Origin: CAZDEK01 sp964504625
GTDB lineage: Bacteria; Patescibacteriota; Saccharimonadia; CAILAD01; GCA-016700035
NCBI GenBank assembly: GCA_964504625.1
Contig: CAZDEK010000043.1
Span: 1 to 7,711 of the forward strand
Direction of reading: 5' to 3'
Length of the DNA stretch: 7,711 nt
Positions 1 through 5,769 of the stretch are shown one piece after another (position 1 is the first letter of the stretch; the number at the start of each line of letters is the position of its first letter). A program made the position numbers and the translations under genes. Under the pieces are notes generated by a model that saw nothing but the letters and a program-made list of their open reading frames with translations, searched no databases and was not told where the DNA came from.

Positions 1-102
1 TAAGAGGAACACTGCTATTAGCTCCCCAAGGAAGCCAATAGCGGCTACGATCGTTCCAATAATGATCAGGCGCTGAGGAAGTGATTTTTGCATCATGAGC
101 AT
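1..102 (-). CDS. N-terminus of a membrane protein (partial, runs off the window)
   Basis: The reverse strand reads MLMMQKSLPQRLIIIGTIVA and on through a continuous hydrophobic stretch to the window edge, 34 codons with no stop. After a short basic N-terminus (K6, R11) residues 12-34 form one transmembrane helix or an uncleaved signal anchor. The first ATG shares one base with the TAA of the DUF1697 gene (a TAATG junction), which suggests translational coupling and membership of the same operon. In-frame ATGs at 96 and 93 are alternative starts. Too little is visible to name a family. Confidence 0.6.
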   Translation of the reverse strand, partial: MLMMQKSLPQRLIIIGTIVAAIGFLGELIAVFLL

Positions 103-644
103 TATACTTCAAGTAAATGTGCAATCTTGCGCGAAGTATTGGCGTTGCGAACTGTCATCTTTTTATAGACGGCGTTTGAAGCAAGCTTGCCGGTCGTTGT
201 CTGGCCAAATTTCTGAAAAAACATAGATTGGAAGACAACCCTGGGCCCGGCTTGAACGGCCTCGATGTCCGGCTTGAGCTCGCCGATAGCCGTAATAGCT
301 TCTTCGGGCGTGGTAGGCGGTATGAGTATGAGAAGGTTATGTTTCCAACCCTCACGGTCCCCCCACCAGTTTGGTGCAGCGGCCATAACTTTTTGCCAAT
401 CAGCAGCACTAAAGACAACCGCCTCGACTTCCATGTGGAAATGCTGTTTGATTACGGCCGTGAGTTTGCGGGCGATAGCTTGTTGGTCGGTACCAGCATG
501 ACTGAAAAAGACATTGCCGCTTTGGATATAGGTACTGACATGCTTCCAGCCTTCAGCGATAAGGGTGGCCTTCAAGTCCTCCATTTTTAAGAGGCTCTTG
601 CCGCCGACATTTACCCCTCGCAAAAAGGCAACGTAGCGGGTCAT
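102..644 (-). CDS. DUF1697 family protein
   Basis: This 180-residue protein has the hallmarks of the DUF1697 family (PF08002): FLRGVNVGG at residues 7-15, followed by a K-x-x-x-L-x-x-M-E-D-L-K segment, YIQSGNVFF at 39-47, and a C-terminal TVRNANT at 164-170 before the final helix. The length is normal for the family. The fold is alpha/beta and probably cytosolic; no signal peptide or membrane segment is visible. The biochemical function of DUF1697 proteins is not known to me, so none is assigned. The start codon overlaps the TGA of the upstream DUF1801 gene by four bases (ATGA), which fixes the start and implies coupled translation. Confidence 0.9.
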   Translation of the reverse strand: MTRYVAFLRGVNVGGKSLLKMEDLKATLIAEGWKHVSTYIQSGNVFFSHAGTDQQAIARKLTAVIKQHFHMEVEAVVFSAADWQKVMAAAPNWWGDREGWKHNLLILIPPTTPEEAITAIGELKPDIEAVQAGPRVVFQSMFFQKFGQTTTGKLASNAVYKKMTVRNANTSRKIAHLLEV

Positions 645-988
645 GCTTTTTTCTCAATCTCGCTGATACGTTGACGAATAATTCGACGCACGAGGTCATC
701 GGGAAGCGGATGGTCGAGTGTGAACTGAATCGTACCTTTTGAAGTGGTGAAGTCGGCAAGCTCATCTTGAAAATGCGCGATAGCTCCAGCTCCAGGGAAC
801 AGGCTCAGATGATCTTTGAAAGCAGCGAACGCTACGAGATACTTACCTTTGTACTTGAAGCCAGGCATGGCGTACGTCATGACTTCTTCGGCATCCGGTG
901 CTACTTTATGGATGAGCTGCCGAATGCGTTCGAGCGCCTTCCGATCGGCCGGTTCGCTTTTTGCCAGTAATTCATCGATAACACTCAT
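641..988 (-). CDS. DUF1801 (YdhG-like) family protein
   Basis: The 115-residue protein matches the DUF1801/YdhG-like pattern (PF08818). It has an N-terminal helix, then EEVMTYAMPGFKYKGKYLVA within residues 34-53, AAFKDHLSLFP at 55-65, SKGTIQF at 83-89, and a C-terminal LPDDLVRRIIRQRISEIEKK helix. In this family the 'GMPxF...KxHxxLyP' and 'SKGTIRF' blocks are the recognisable signature. Some relatives are annotated as iron chaperones, but nothing here shows metal binding, so the role is open. The start is supported by a TGAGG Shine-Dalgarno that overlaps the stop of the upstream YdeI gene, leaving only 7 bases between the genes. Its own stop overlaps the DUF1697 start. Confidence 0.9.
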   Translation of the reverse strand: MSVIDELLAKSEPADRKALERIRQLIHKVAPDAEEVMTYAMPGFKYKGKYLVAFAAFKDHLSLFPGAGAIAHFQDELADFTTSKGTIQFTLDHPLPDDLVRRIIRQRISEIEKKA

Positions 989-995
989 GGCTGCC

Positions 996-1601
996 TCATT
1001 TCTTTAGGTTTGGTCGGAATATTCGTAACTGGAATTGCGACGACGCGGTTTCGTGAGCGGCTTCTTCGGCAATCCGCTGAGCGCGCTTCAAGCGGGTTGC
1101 TTCGGTCTTTGCGCTATAGAGCCATTCGAGCGTCATGCGCTGGGTTGCAGGGGTGTAGTTTGTGAAGTTTGTCTCTGCATGATCTGTCGCCTTGAGTGCT
1201 GCGGTCAGTTCTTTTGGGCTTACGAGACGGTCTGATATTTCGAGTGTATCCCAACTGCCATTCGATTTTGCGATTGCTATGGCTGCTCGGCCAGCATCAG
1301 TCATTACGCCGTCTGCCTCGAGTTTCTTCACTCTAAGTTTGTTTGAGCGCGACCACGCGCTCTTCGGTTTGCGGCGCGAAAGGTAAAGCTTGGTATAGGA
1401 TTCGTCAACTTTTCCAGATGCAGAATCTATCCAGCCGAAACACAGTGCCTCTTCGACTATGTCATCATAGCTCAGGGTGCGGTTCGCACCTTTGCGATGT
1501 ATGACCCACACATGATCGAGAGAATTGTGATGCTTATTGAGCCAGTCTCGCCATTGAGCTCGATTCTTGATGCGAATATGATCAGTAGGTTGTTTAGGCA
1601 T
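996..1601 (-). CDS. YdeI/OmpD-associated (OmdA) family protein
   Basis: Starting at the ATG at 1601 gives 201 residues, a normal family length. The signature is clear: YDDIVEEALCFGWIDSASGK at 45-64 and then LYLSRRKPKSAWSRSNKLR at 72-90, followed by KLEADGVMTDAG. This matches the 'alcfGWID...PRrpkSxWSxxN...L...GlM...G' pattern of PF13376, described as bacteriocin protection, YdeI or OmpD-associated. An upstream in-frame ATG at 1670 would add 23 residues from inside idi; I reject it because those residues do not match the family. AAGGA lies about 11 bases before the chosen start. The ORF overlaps the end of idi by 8 bases. No signal peptide is visible, so a cytosolic location is more likely than the periplasmic role sometimes proposed for the family. 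Confidence 0.88.
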   Translation of the reverse strand: MPKQPTDHIRIKNRAQWRDWLNKHHNSLDHVWVIHRKGANRTLSYDDIVEEALCFGWIDSASGKVDESYTKLYLSRRKPKSAWSRSNKLRVKKLEADGVMTDAGRAAIAIAKSNGSWDTLEISDRLVSPKELTAALKATDHAETNFTNYTPATQRMTLEWLYSAKTEATRLKRAQRIAEEAAHETASSQFQLRIFRPNLKK

Positions 1602-2187
1602 GGTATGCTGCATCCTTGTTTTCAGGTTTGCAGAAGTCGCTGTAGAGCTGGCGGAAAGTAGAATTATCATTGAGTAAATTGGCTTCCTCTATGCACCATT
1701 CAGAGTACTGGGAAGGCCGCGAAATCTCATCCAAGAAGCTTGGCCAATTAATCCAGCGTGTATGCGCCACTTCGGAGGGGTTTGGTTTGGGGGTTACGTT
1801 GGCAAACGCCGCCATGACGGGACAGATTTCATGCTCGACGACACCATGGTGTTCGTAGCGATACTGATACTTCGGCAGAATCATGTGGATTGCGGCTTGA
1901 GCTAAAGTGATTCCGAGCTCAAAGTCAAGCCGTCTTTGCGCGGCAGCGATGGGGCTTTCGCCCTGCATGGGGTGACCACACACTGAGTTGCTCCAGATTC
2001 CAGGCCAGGTGATTTTCTGTTGTGTGCGCTGCTGGAGAAGTAGCTCACCACGATCATTGAAGAGGAAGAGTGAAAAGCCTCGATGTAGGGGCGTGGTGTC
2101 GGTGTGTATGGTTGCCTTGTCGGCTATACCGATTTCTTCATCATTCTCAGTAACGAGCACTACATGCTCAGTCGGTGAGATAGTCAT
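1594..2187 (-). CDS. idi: Isopentenyl-diphosphate delta-isomerase, type 1
   Basis: This 197-residue Nudix-fold enzyme interconverts isopentenyl and dimethylallyl diphosphate, the two C5 isoprenoid building blocks. The type 1 catalytic set is complete: HTDTTPLHRGFS supplies metal-binding H28 and H35, NSVCGHP at 67-73 supplies catalytic C70 and H72, and VVEHEICPV supplies E118 and E120, equivalent to E. coli Cys67 and Glu116. A relaxed Nudix-box helix (RRLDFELGI, 85-93) follows, as in other IDI enzymes. Metal-dependent and presumably cytosolic. It starts 2 bases after the upstream oxidoreductase stop; AGGAGA sits about 13 bases before the ATG, somewhat far. No other isoprenoid-pathway gene is in the window, so whether it serves a complete pathway or salvage cannot be seen. 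Confidence 0.93.
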   Translation of the reverse strand: MTISPTEHVVLVTENDEEIGIADKATIHTDTTPLHRGFSLFLFNDRGELLLQQRTQQKITWPGIWSNSVCGHPMQGESPIAAAQRRLDFELGITLAQAAIHMILPKYQYRYEHHGVVEHEICPVMAAFANVTPKPNPSEVAHTRWINWPSFLDEISRPSQYSEWCIEEANLLNDNSTFRQLYSDFCKPENKDAAYHA

Positions 2188-2189
2188 AG

Positions 2190-2828
2190 CTAGTTGCTAG
2201 TCTCCTGTTGCAGCAATTTGAAAGCGTGCGTCCAGTTGTTGTCTAGCATCCCGGGGATACACCACAACATGCAAAGCGGTTCGATGGCACGAGCCGATGT
2301 TGCAGTGCCAAAGTCAGCGACCTCCCAGCCAAGCTTGGTCAGGAGTTCGCTGACTGCCACTTTGGCAGTGTCGTCATTGCCGCAGATAAACATTGTAGGC
2401 TTGCCGGCGGCGAATTTGGGCTGCACCATCACGGCATTGCCGACGCTATTCAGGGCTTTTACAAAGTGCGCTTCGGGAGCTGCGGCTTGCAGGCGCTCCA
2501 TGAGTGACTCATCAAGGCTCGTGAAGTAGGTCAGTACACCATTTTTGGGGGGTGTGTCAGCAATCGGGTTGGTCGCGTCGATGACGGTTTTACCGGCAAG
2601 ATCTTTTGCGACTAAGTGCACGACATCTTCGGCGATAGTACCCTTGACGGCGAGTATCACGATGTCGGCATCATGCACGACTTCGGCGAATGTACCGGTC
2701 TTGCCAGCCCAATTCTCGATTGATTTACCATTGCGGCTACCGAGACTAACCTCATATCCTAAGTCTTTCAAGCCATGAGCTAAGGTCCTGCCAACTATGC
2801 CACTGCCTAGAATTCCAATCTTTTTCAT
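2190..2828 (-). CDS. NAD(P)-binding oxidoreductase, F420-reductase-like (NADP_Rossmann) family
   Basis: The 212-residue protein begins with a Rossmann dinucleotide-binding motif, KIGILGSGIVGRTLA, with G8-x-G10-x-x-G13. SRNGKS at 31-36 follows the second strand; an Arg there usually contacts the 2'-phosphate of NADP. DADIVILAVK (53-62), VIDATNP (82-88) and VKALNSVG (123-130) complete the pattern of the PF03807 F420-dependent NADP reductase-like family. Many bacterial members lack F420, and nothing here shows F420 use, so the substrate is unknown. It is the first gene of the minus-strand operon and lies two bases before idi. A GAGG Shine-Dalgarno lies only 2 bases from the ATG. Confidence 0.88.
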   Translation of the reverse strand: MKKIGILGSGIVGRTLAHGLKDLGYEVSLGSRNGKSIENWAGKTGTFAEVVHDADIVILAVKGTIAEDVVHLVAKDLAGKTVIDATNPIADTPPKNGVLTYFTSLDESLMERLQAAAPEAHFVKALNSVGNAVMVQPKFAAGKPTMFICGNDDTAKVAVSELLTKLGWEVADFGTATSARAIEPLCMLWCIPGMLDNNWTHAFKLLQQETSN

Positions 2829-2840
2829 GGCCTCATTGTA
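2828..2840 (-). promoter_or_regulatory. Extended -10 promoter of the oxidoreductase-idi operon, possibly leaderless
   Basis: On the minus strand TGCTACAAT (2843-2835) is an extended -10 element, TGn followed by TACAAT, one base from consensus. No convincing -35 box lies 16-18 bases upstream, as is common for extended -10 promoters. A start site 6-7 bases downstream would fall at or next to the ATG at 2828, giving a leaderless or nearly leaderless mRNA. Predicted by eye only. Confidence 0.45.
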
Positions 2841-2874
2841 GCAGGTACCGAATAGGGCGTAGACTGTGGGTAGT

Positions 2875-2882
2875 AGAGGAGG
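2875..2882 (+). promoter_or_regulatory. Strong Shine-Dalgarno of the 65-residue membrane protein
   Basis: AGAGGAGG is almost perfectly complementary to the 16S rRNA 3' end and lies five bases before ATG 2888. It is the strongest ribosome binding site in the window and is the main reason to trust this very short gene. Confidence 0.8.
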
Positions 2883-2887
2883 CGAGT

Positions 2888-3085
2888 ATGGACAAGAAAG
2901 TATCTAAGGTAAATACAGTCTATAAAGGTGGCGGCGATGCCGTTTACGGCTTTGGTCTCATTGGGGCACTCATATTTTATGTACAGCAGGCTCAAGGTTT
3001 TGGAGCAGTGCTACTGGCTTTTTTGAAGGCCTTCGTGTGGCCGGCATTCGTCGTATATGACTTGCTTCACTTAATCACGCGGTGA
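2888..3085 (+). CDS. Small two-helix membrane protein
   Basis: This 65-residue protein has a basic N-terminus (MDKKVSKV), a glycine-rich KGGGDAVYGFGLIGALIFYV segment, and two hydrophobic helices at about residues 19-34 and 38-57. The second carries the aromatic block FVWPAFVVYDLLHLI. I recognise the 'GGGxAVYGxGxIGA...KAxxWPAxxVY' shape as a recurring small membrane protein of Saccharibacteria and some Gram-positives, but know of no function. The start is fixed by a strong AGAGGAGG Shine-Dalgarno five bases upstream (2875-2882). It is divergent from the oxidoreductase-idi operon and convergent with the next gene, with one base between the stop codons. Confidence 0.8.
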   Translation: MDKKVSKVNTVYKGGGDAVYGFGLIGALIFYVQQAQGFGAVLLAFLKAFVWPAFVVYDLLHLITR

Positions 3086-3086
3086 T

Positions 3087-3530
3087 TTATGATTGTTTCT
3101 GAGGTGCTGTCCCCAGCTTTTTGAAGAGCGTTTCGGCACCTTTTTGCAGGGCAGTGACGAGAGCGGCGATGAAAAATATCCCAAAGAAGCCACGAATAAT
3201 GATGGCGCCGGAGAATACGAATTCTATTGCCCAGAGAAAAACGAATTTTGAGAGAAACAGAATGAGCCAGACTCCTACGATCGTCAAGACTGGTCTAGGC
3301 TTGGTGCTGTTCTTTCCGGTCGCTCTGATCACACCGTCTTTCAATCTTAGCGTGCCATAGGTGAGGGAAGAGAGCACGATTGAGGCGAAAAAGATTGTTG
3401 AAAAGCTCCGTGCTTCGACCAAATTCGTATAATCATTACAGAAGCCAAGCACTACAGCATAGATGAGCGTGCCGAGAGCGATATCTAGGTAAGTTCTTTG
3501 AGCTGGTGTGATTGATGACTTGATGGTCAT
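3087..3530 (-). CDS. Hypothetical four-helix membrane protein
   Basis: The 147-residue product is strongly hydrophobic, with four likely transmembrane helices at about residues 14-31, 42-60, 80-101 and 106-128. A basic loop (RLKDGVIRATGKNSTKPR) lies between helices 2 and 3, and a Lys-rich tail (KGAETLFKKLG) follows helix 4, which together suggest both termini face the cytoplasm. I do not recognise a family. It lies 26 bases after the Nudix gene on the same strand and is probably the last gene of that transcript. No clear Shine-Dalgarno precedes the ATG. It may be a lineage-specific protein. Confidence 0.75.
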   Translation of the reverse strand: MTIKSSITPAQRTYLDIALGTLIYAVVLGFCNDYTNLVEARSFSTIFFASIVLSSLTYGTLRLKDGVIRATGKNSTKPRPVLTIVGVWLILFLSKFVFLWAIEFVFSGAIIIRGFFGIFFIAALVTALQKGAETLFKKLGTAPQKQS

Positions 3531-3556
3531 GAGGTAATAGTACCAGAAGAGGAGTC

Positions 3557-4102
3557 TTATTCGTGGAGTGCAGTTAGCAAGTAGCGCCAGTAGTCATATA
3601 GGGGTGTAATGCGCCCGATGTGGCGGATGCGATGAATTCTGAGGGCCTGCCGCAACTGTTTTTCTGTCATGAAAAATGTCGTGCTGGTCTCATTGGGGTT
3701 GAGTTGTACATTCAGCTTACTTTTTGGTAAACAAACGGCATAGCTATACGTAAAACAGCGATCATATTGACCTTGCGCATGGTGATTAATCCGAAGTTTG
3801 CCGATGAAACGAAGCTCTTTTGCGGGGATAGTGAGCCCGAACTCCTCACGTACCTCGCGCAGTGCCGCCGCTTTTGGTGTTTCACCCCGGCCGACACCAC
3901 CACCGACCGAGATTTCGACTCGACCCGGATAGACTAAGAGCGAAGGCGCTCGCTTTTGCATAAGTATTTCATGGTCAGGTGTATATATGATTACATGCAC
4001 ACCGCGGTGCCACAGGCCCTTGCGCACGACCTCTTCATATGTGGCGCGATGGGTAACGGGCTGATCGTGCTCATCGACAATTTCTAGATCGGCGTAGGTC
4101 AT
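3557..4102 (-). CDS. Nudix hydrolase, IDI-like/YfcD-type
   Basis: This 181-residue protein has a perfect Nudix box (G-x5-E-x7-R-E-x-x-E-E-x-G-L) from G68 to L90, with catalytic and metal-binding E74, R82, E83, E86 and E87. Such enzymes hydrolyse nucleoside diphosphates linked to another moiety, using Mg2+ or Mn2+. The N-terminal part, with 'EEVVRKGLWHRGVHVIIYTP', 'LMQKRAPSLLVYPGRVEISVGGGV' and the 180-residue length, resembles the YfcD branch close to isopentenyl-diphosphate isomerases. It lacks the NSVCGHP cysteine motif, so isomerase activity is not expected. The true substrate is unknown. It starts 24 bases after the surface-protein stop, without an obvious Shine-Dalgarno. Confidence 0.9.
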   Translation of the reverse strand: MTYADLEIVDEHDQPVTHRATYEEVVRKGLWHRGVHVIIYTPDHEILMQKRAPSLLVYPGRVEISVGGGVGRGETPKAAALREVREEFGLTIPAKELRFIGKLRINHHAQGQYDRCFTYSYAVCLPKSKLNVQLNPNETSTTFFMTEKQLRQALRIHRIRHIGRITPLYDYWRYLLTALHE

Positions 4103-4126
4103 ATCTGCATCATGGCAACTATGTGA

Positions 4127-4813
4127 CTACGGGCAGCTACCGAAGACTGCCGCCGCATTGTAGTTAAAGCTTGCACGATTGGTCGTGAAGCTACCACCAT
4201 CCCATGTCACTTGGAGTGACATCCAGCCAGAGATGTCATAGCCAGGTGAAATCGTGAGATTGTAGAGGCTAGGCCCAACGACAGGGTCACCATTGTCATC
4301 AAACGTGACGGATCCAGTGGCGCCCGATGTGCCACCATCCCAACGGATCCAGTTCCATTGTGCTGTACCGGCTTTCGTGGCTTTAAGTGTAGCTACAAAT
4401 GAGAAGCGTTCGTTTTGACAGGCATAAATTCTTTCGGTTGCCTTGATGGCGGTGCCATTGACGCTAAACGGCGTGACAGTAGGGCTTGGGCTAGTCGCGC
4501 TGTTGGTCGACGGCGTAGCGCCGCTGGCCGGTGATTTGCTTGTGCTGGGTTTCGGGGTGGTGGTTTGTGAATTCACAGGGCTAGGGGTGGGTGACAGGCT
4601 ACTCGTTGGGCTGGATGGGTCGCCGGTCGCGCTCGGGTTGACTGAGCTGGTTACGGTGCCTTGGCTGAGGTTGACTGTCGACAAGCCGGGATTGCTCGCT
4701 CGACTTATAGCGGCGGCAATGATGATAAGCAAAGTAGTAATCGCTACAAGGATTGCAGCGATTTGCCGACTCGAGACTGAGGATTTTTTCTTGTTTGTCT
4801 TTTTCTGAGCCAT
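4127..4813 (-). CDS. Membrane-anchored surface protein with Ser/Thr/Pro stalk
   Basis: The 228-residue protein has a Lys-rich cytoplasmic tip (MAQKKTNKKK), one transmembrane helix at about 18-37, and an extracellular low-complexity stalk of Ser, Thr and Pro at about 45-115. A C-terminal globular domain of some 110 residues (116-228) is rich in beta-type and aromatic residues (QWNWIRWDGG, SGWMSLQVTWDGGSF). Its only two cysteines, C132 and C227, bracket this domain and could form a disulfide outside the cell. The layout is that of a single-pass anchor presenting a small beta-sandwich domain on a flexible, possibly glycosylated stalk. I do not recognise the domain family. It is the first gene of a probable three-gene transcript with the Nudix and four-helix genes. 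Confidence 0.8.
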   Translation of the reverse strand: MAQKKTNKKKSSVSSRQIAAILVAITTLLIIIAAAISRASNPGLSTVNLSQGTVTSSVNPSATGDPSSPTSSLSPTPSPVNSQTTTPKPSTSKSPASGATPSTNSATSPSPTVTPFSVNGTAIKATERIYACQNERFSFVATLKATKAGTAQWNWIRWDGGTSGATGSVTFDDNGDPVVGPSLYNLTISPGYDISGWMSLQVTWDGGSFTTNRASFNYNAAAVFGSCP

Positions 4814-4839
4814 GATTTTTGCACAAAAAAGTTATGCTT

Positions 4840-4867
4840 ATCATAAGCCTTCGAAATTGAAAGTCAA
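4840..4867 (-). promoter_or_regulatory. Promoter of the surface-protein operon
   Basis: On the minus strand TTGACT (4867-4862) and TATGAT (4845-4840) are separated by 16 bases, a good sigma70-type promoter. The leader would be about 20 bases and contains no Shine-Dalgarno before ATG 4813. A short dyad, TTATG-n5-CATAA (4832-4846), covers the -10 box and could be an operator, though five-base arms may be chance. Confidence 0.65.
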
Positions 4868-4877
4868 GCAAACAGAC

Positions 4878-4899
4878 AAAAAAGACTCCCGAAGGAGTC
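4878..4899 (-). terminator. Intrinsic terminator after the SRPBCC gene (ancestral tRNA-Lys terminator?)
   Basis: Read on the minus strand this is GACTCC, a UUCG tetraloop, GGAGTC, then six Ts: a compact and very stable intrinsic terminator. It now ends the YrdB-SRPBCC transcript. Because it lies next to a fragment of the tRNA-Lys 3' end and resembles the terminator beside the intact tRNA, it may originally have been the tRNA's own terminator. Confidence 0.88.
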
Positions 4900-4930
4900 C
4901 GTGTAAGCATTTTCTTAATGGAGGGCCATC
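4884..4930 (-). repeat. Direct repeat, distal copy: tRNA-Lys 3'-end fragment plus flank
   Basis: Aligned without gaps against 5749-5795 this 47-base segment matches at 36 positions. The best part is an exact 12-base core, TGGAGGGCCATC at 4919-4930, which on the minus strand equals the last base of the T stem, the 3' acceptor strand, the discriminator base and CCA of tRNA-Lys. Past the core into the islet (4931 onward) similarity to the tRNA stops at once. This is the expected form of a displaced attachment-site copy. Confidence 0.7.
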
Positions 4931-4946
4931 GTGAACGCTATAGCAA

Positions 4947-5387
4947 CTATTTTTCAGAGCTTTCGGCAGCAATCTTCAATTGACGAAGTCCATTATCGAT
5001 TGCCTTTTTCAGTGTCTTTTTACTATAACCCTTAAAAAGTTTTGGTAACAAACCGTCCCAGGATTCTTCGGTTGTAACTATCGCAATTTCACCTTTAGGC
5101 TCAATACGCCATATGTGCACAGCTTGTATGCCAAAGAGTTTACCCGACCAACCCAAAAGCTGCGGTTTATCTACAACTTCGAGCGTCGAAGTTATAGTGC
5201 CTGGTCCTGCTTTCCAGGTAAATGTTGTTCCTTTTGCCAGCTTACCATTCAGTTTTGCCGATTTTATGTCGTCGTTCCAACTCGGCCAATTTTCTATATC
5301 TGAAATAATTTCCCAAACCCTTATAGGAGTTGCATTTATTTCAATGTTAGCTTTATGTGTTGCCGGGAAATTAAGGTCTATTTGCAT
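4947..5387 (-). CDS. SRPBCC (polyketide cyclase/START-like) family protein
   Basis: The 146-residue protein begins after a short lead with IEINATPIRVWEIISDIENWPSWNDDIKSAKLNG (15-48), the classic opening of the SRPBCC/polyketide cyclase-like fold (PF10604), followed by antiparallel strands (FTWKAGPGTITSTLEVVD, LLGWSGK, AVHIWRIEP, AIVTTEESWDG) and a long C-terminal helix (about 118-145). These proteins form a deep hydrophobic pocket for lipid-like ligands; the ligand here cannot be read. No signal peptide, so cytosolic. Its ATG shares one base with the TAA of the YrdB gene (TAATG), and GGAAG lies about 6 bases upstream. AT-rich compared with its surroundings; part of the putative islet. A UUCG-loop terminator follows within 70 bases. 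Confidence 0.87.
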   Translation of the reverse strand: MQIDLNFPATHKANIEINATPIRVWEIISDIENWPSWNDDIKSAKLNGKLAKGTTFTWKAGPGTITSTLEVVDKPQLLGWSGKLFGIQAVHIWRIEPKGEIAIVTTEESWDGLLPKLFKGYSKKTLKKAIDNGLRQLKIAAESSEK

Positions 5388-5725
5388 TATTGCTTCCAGA
5401 TTAATAGTAGTATTTCGTTGATTATAACTACACCTATAAAAACGATTGCGATTTTTGGATAACCAGCTCTATAAAGCATAAACGATGCAAGTCCAAATAA
5501 AATTAATTCAACAACCAGTCTATACGGTTGGTCTAGTATATGTTGAGATTTTGGGGCAACGAATATTCCCCAAATGCTTGCAGCTAAAACCGGCAGACCA
5601 ATTGCAGCCGTCCATCGTAGTATTGGATTATTGATAAGATTGATACTCGCAGTAAACAAGGACGCTAACAGGCAAAGTTCAAGTACAAATCTTAAGCCAA
5701 GATTAAGACTTTTTACTATTTTCAC
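5387..5725 (-). CDS. YrdB family (DUF2568) membrane protein
   Basis: This 112-residue protein resembles B. subtilis YrdB and DUF2568 (PF10823): LNLGLRFVLELCLLASL at 7-23, then GLPVLAASIWGIFVAPKS at 43-60, then PYRLVVELILFGLAS at 67-81. The G-x-P-x-x-A-x-x-W-G-x-F-V-A-P-K block is the family signature. Four transmembrane helices are likely (about 9-28, 33-54, 66-86, 91-110). Function unknown. AAAGGTG lies five bases before ATG 5725 and confirms the start. TAAAAT at 5737-5732 could be a -10 box but would leave almost no leader, so the gene may instead depend on read-through from tRNA-Lys. It is translationally coupled to the SRPBCC gene, suggesting the pair works together. Confidence 0.87.
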   Translation of the reverse strand: MKIVKSLNLGLRFVLELCLLASLFTASINLINNPILRWTAAIGLPVLAASIWGIFVAPKSQHILDQPYRLVVELILFGLASFMLYRAGYPKIAIVFIGVVIINEILLLIWKQ

Positions 5726-5743
5726 CTTTAAATTTTACCAAAC

Positions 5744-5769
5744 AAAAAGACTCCCAAATAAGTCTTTTT
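5744..5769 (-). terminator. tRNA-Lys terminator (bidirectional hairpin)
   Basis: AAAAAGACT (5744-5752) pairs perfectly with AGTCTTTTT (5761-5769) across an eight-base loop. On the minus strand it lies 14 bases past the CCA of tRNA-Lys and ends in five Ts, so it should end the tRNA transcript. It is a weaker relative of the UUCG hairpin at 4884-4899; possibly it came in with the islet. Confidence 0.75.

Noticed and set aside
228..590. Plus-strand open frame of 120 codons opposite the DUF1697 gene
   Set aside because: It is antisense to a clear DUF1697 protein, has no family motif and no Shine-Dalgarno; a composition shadow.
1602..1670. Upstream extension of the YdeI-family gene to ATG 1670
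   Set aside because: It lies wholly inside idi and adds residues that do not fit the family; ATG 1601 has an AAGGA upstream and gives the normal length.
3073..3087. AATCAC-GCG-GTGATT inverted repeat at the convergent gene ends as a terminator
   Set aside because: The stem is only six pairs with no T run on either strand; probably chance, as it lies in coding sequence.
4443..4808. Plus-strand open frame of 121 codons opposite the surface protein
   Set aside because: Its Leu/Val/Gly-rich product is simply the complement of the Ser/Thr/Pro stalk codons.
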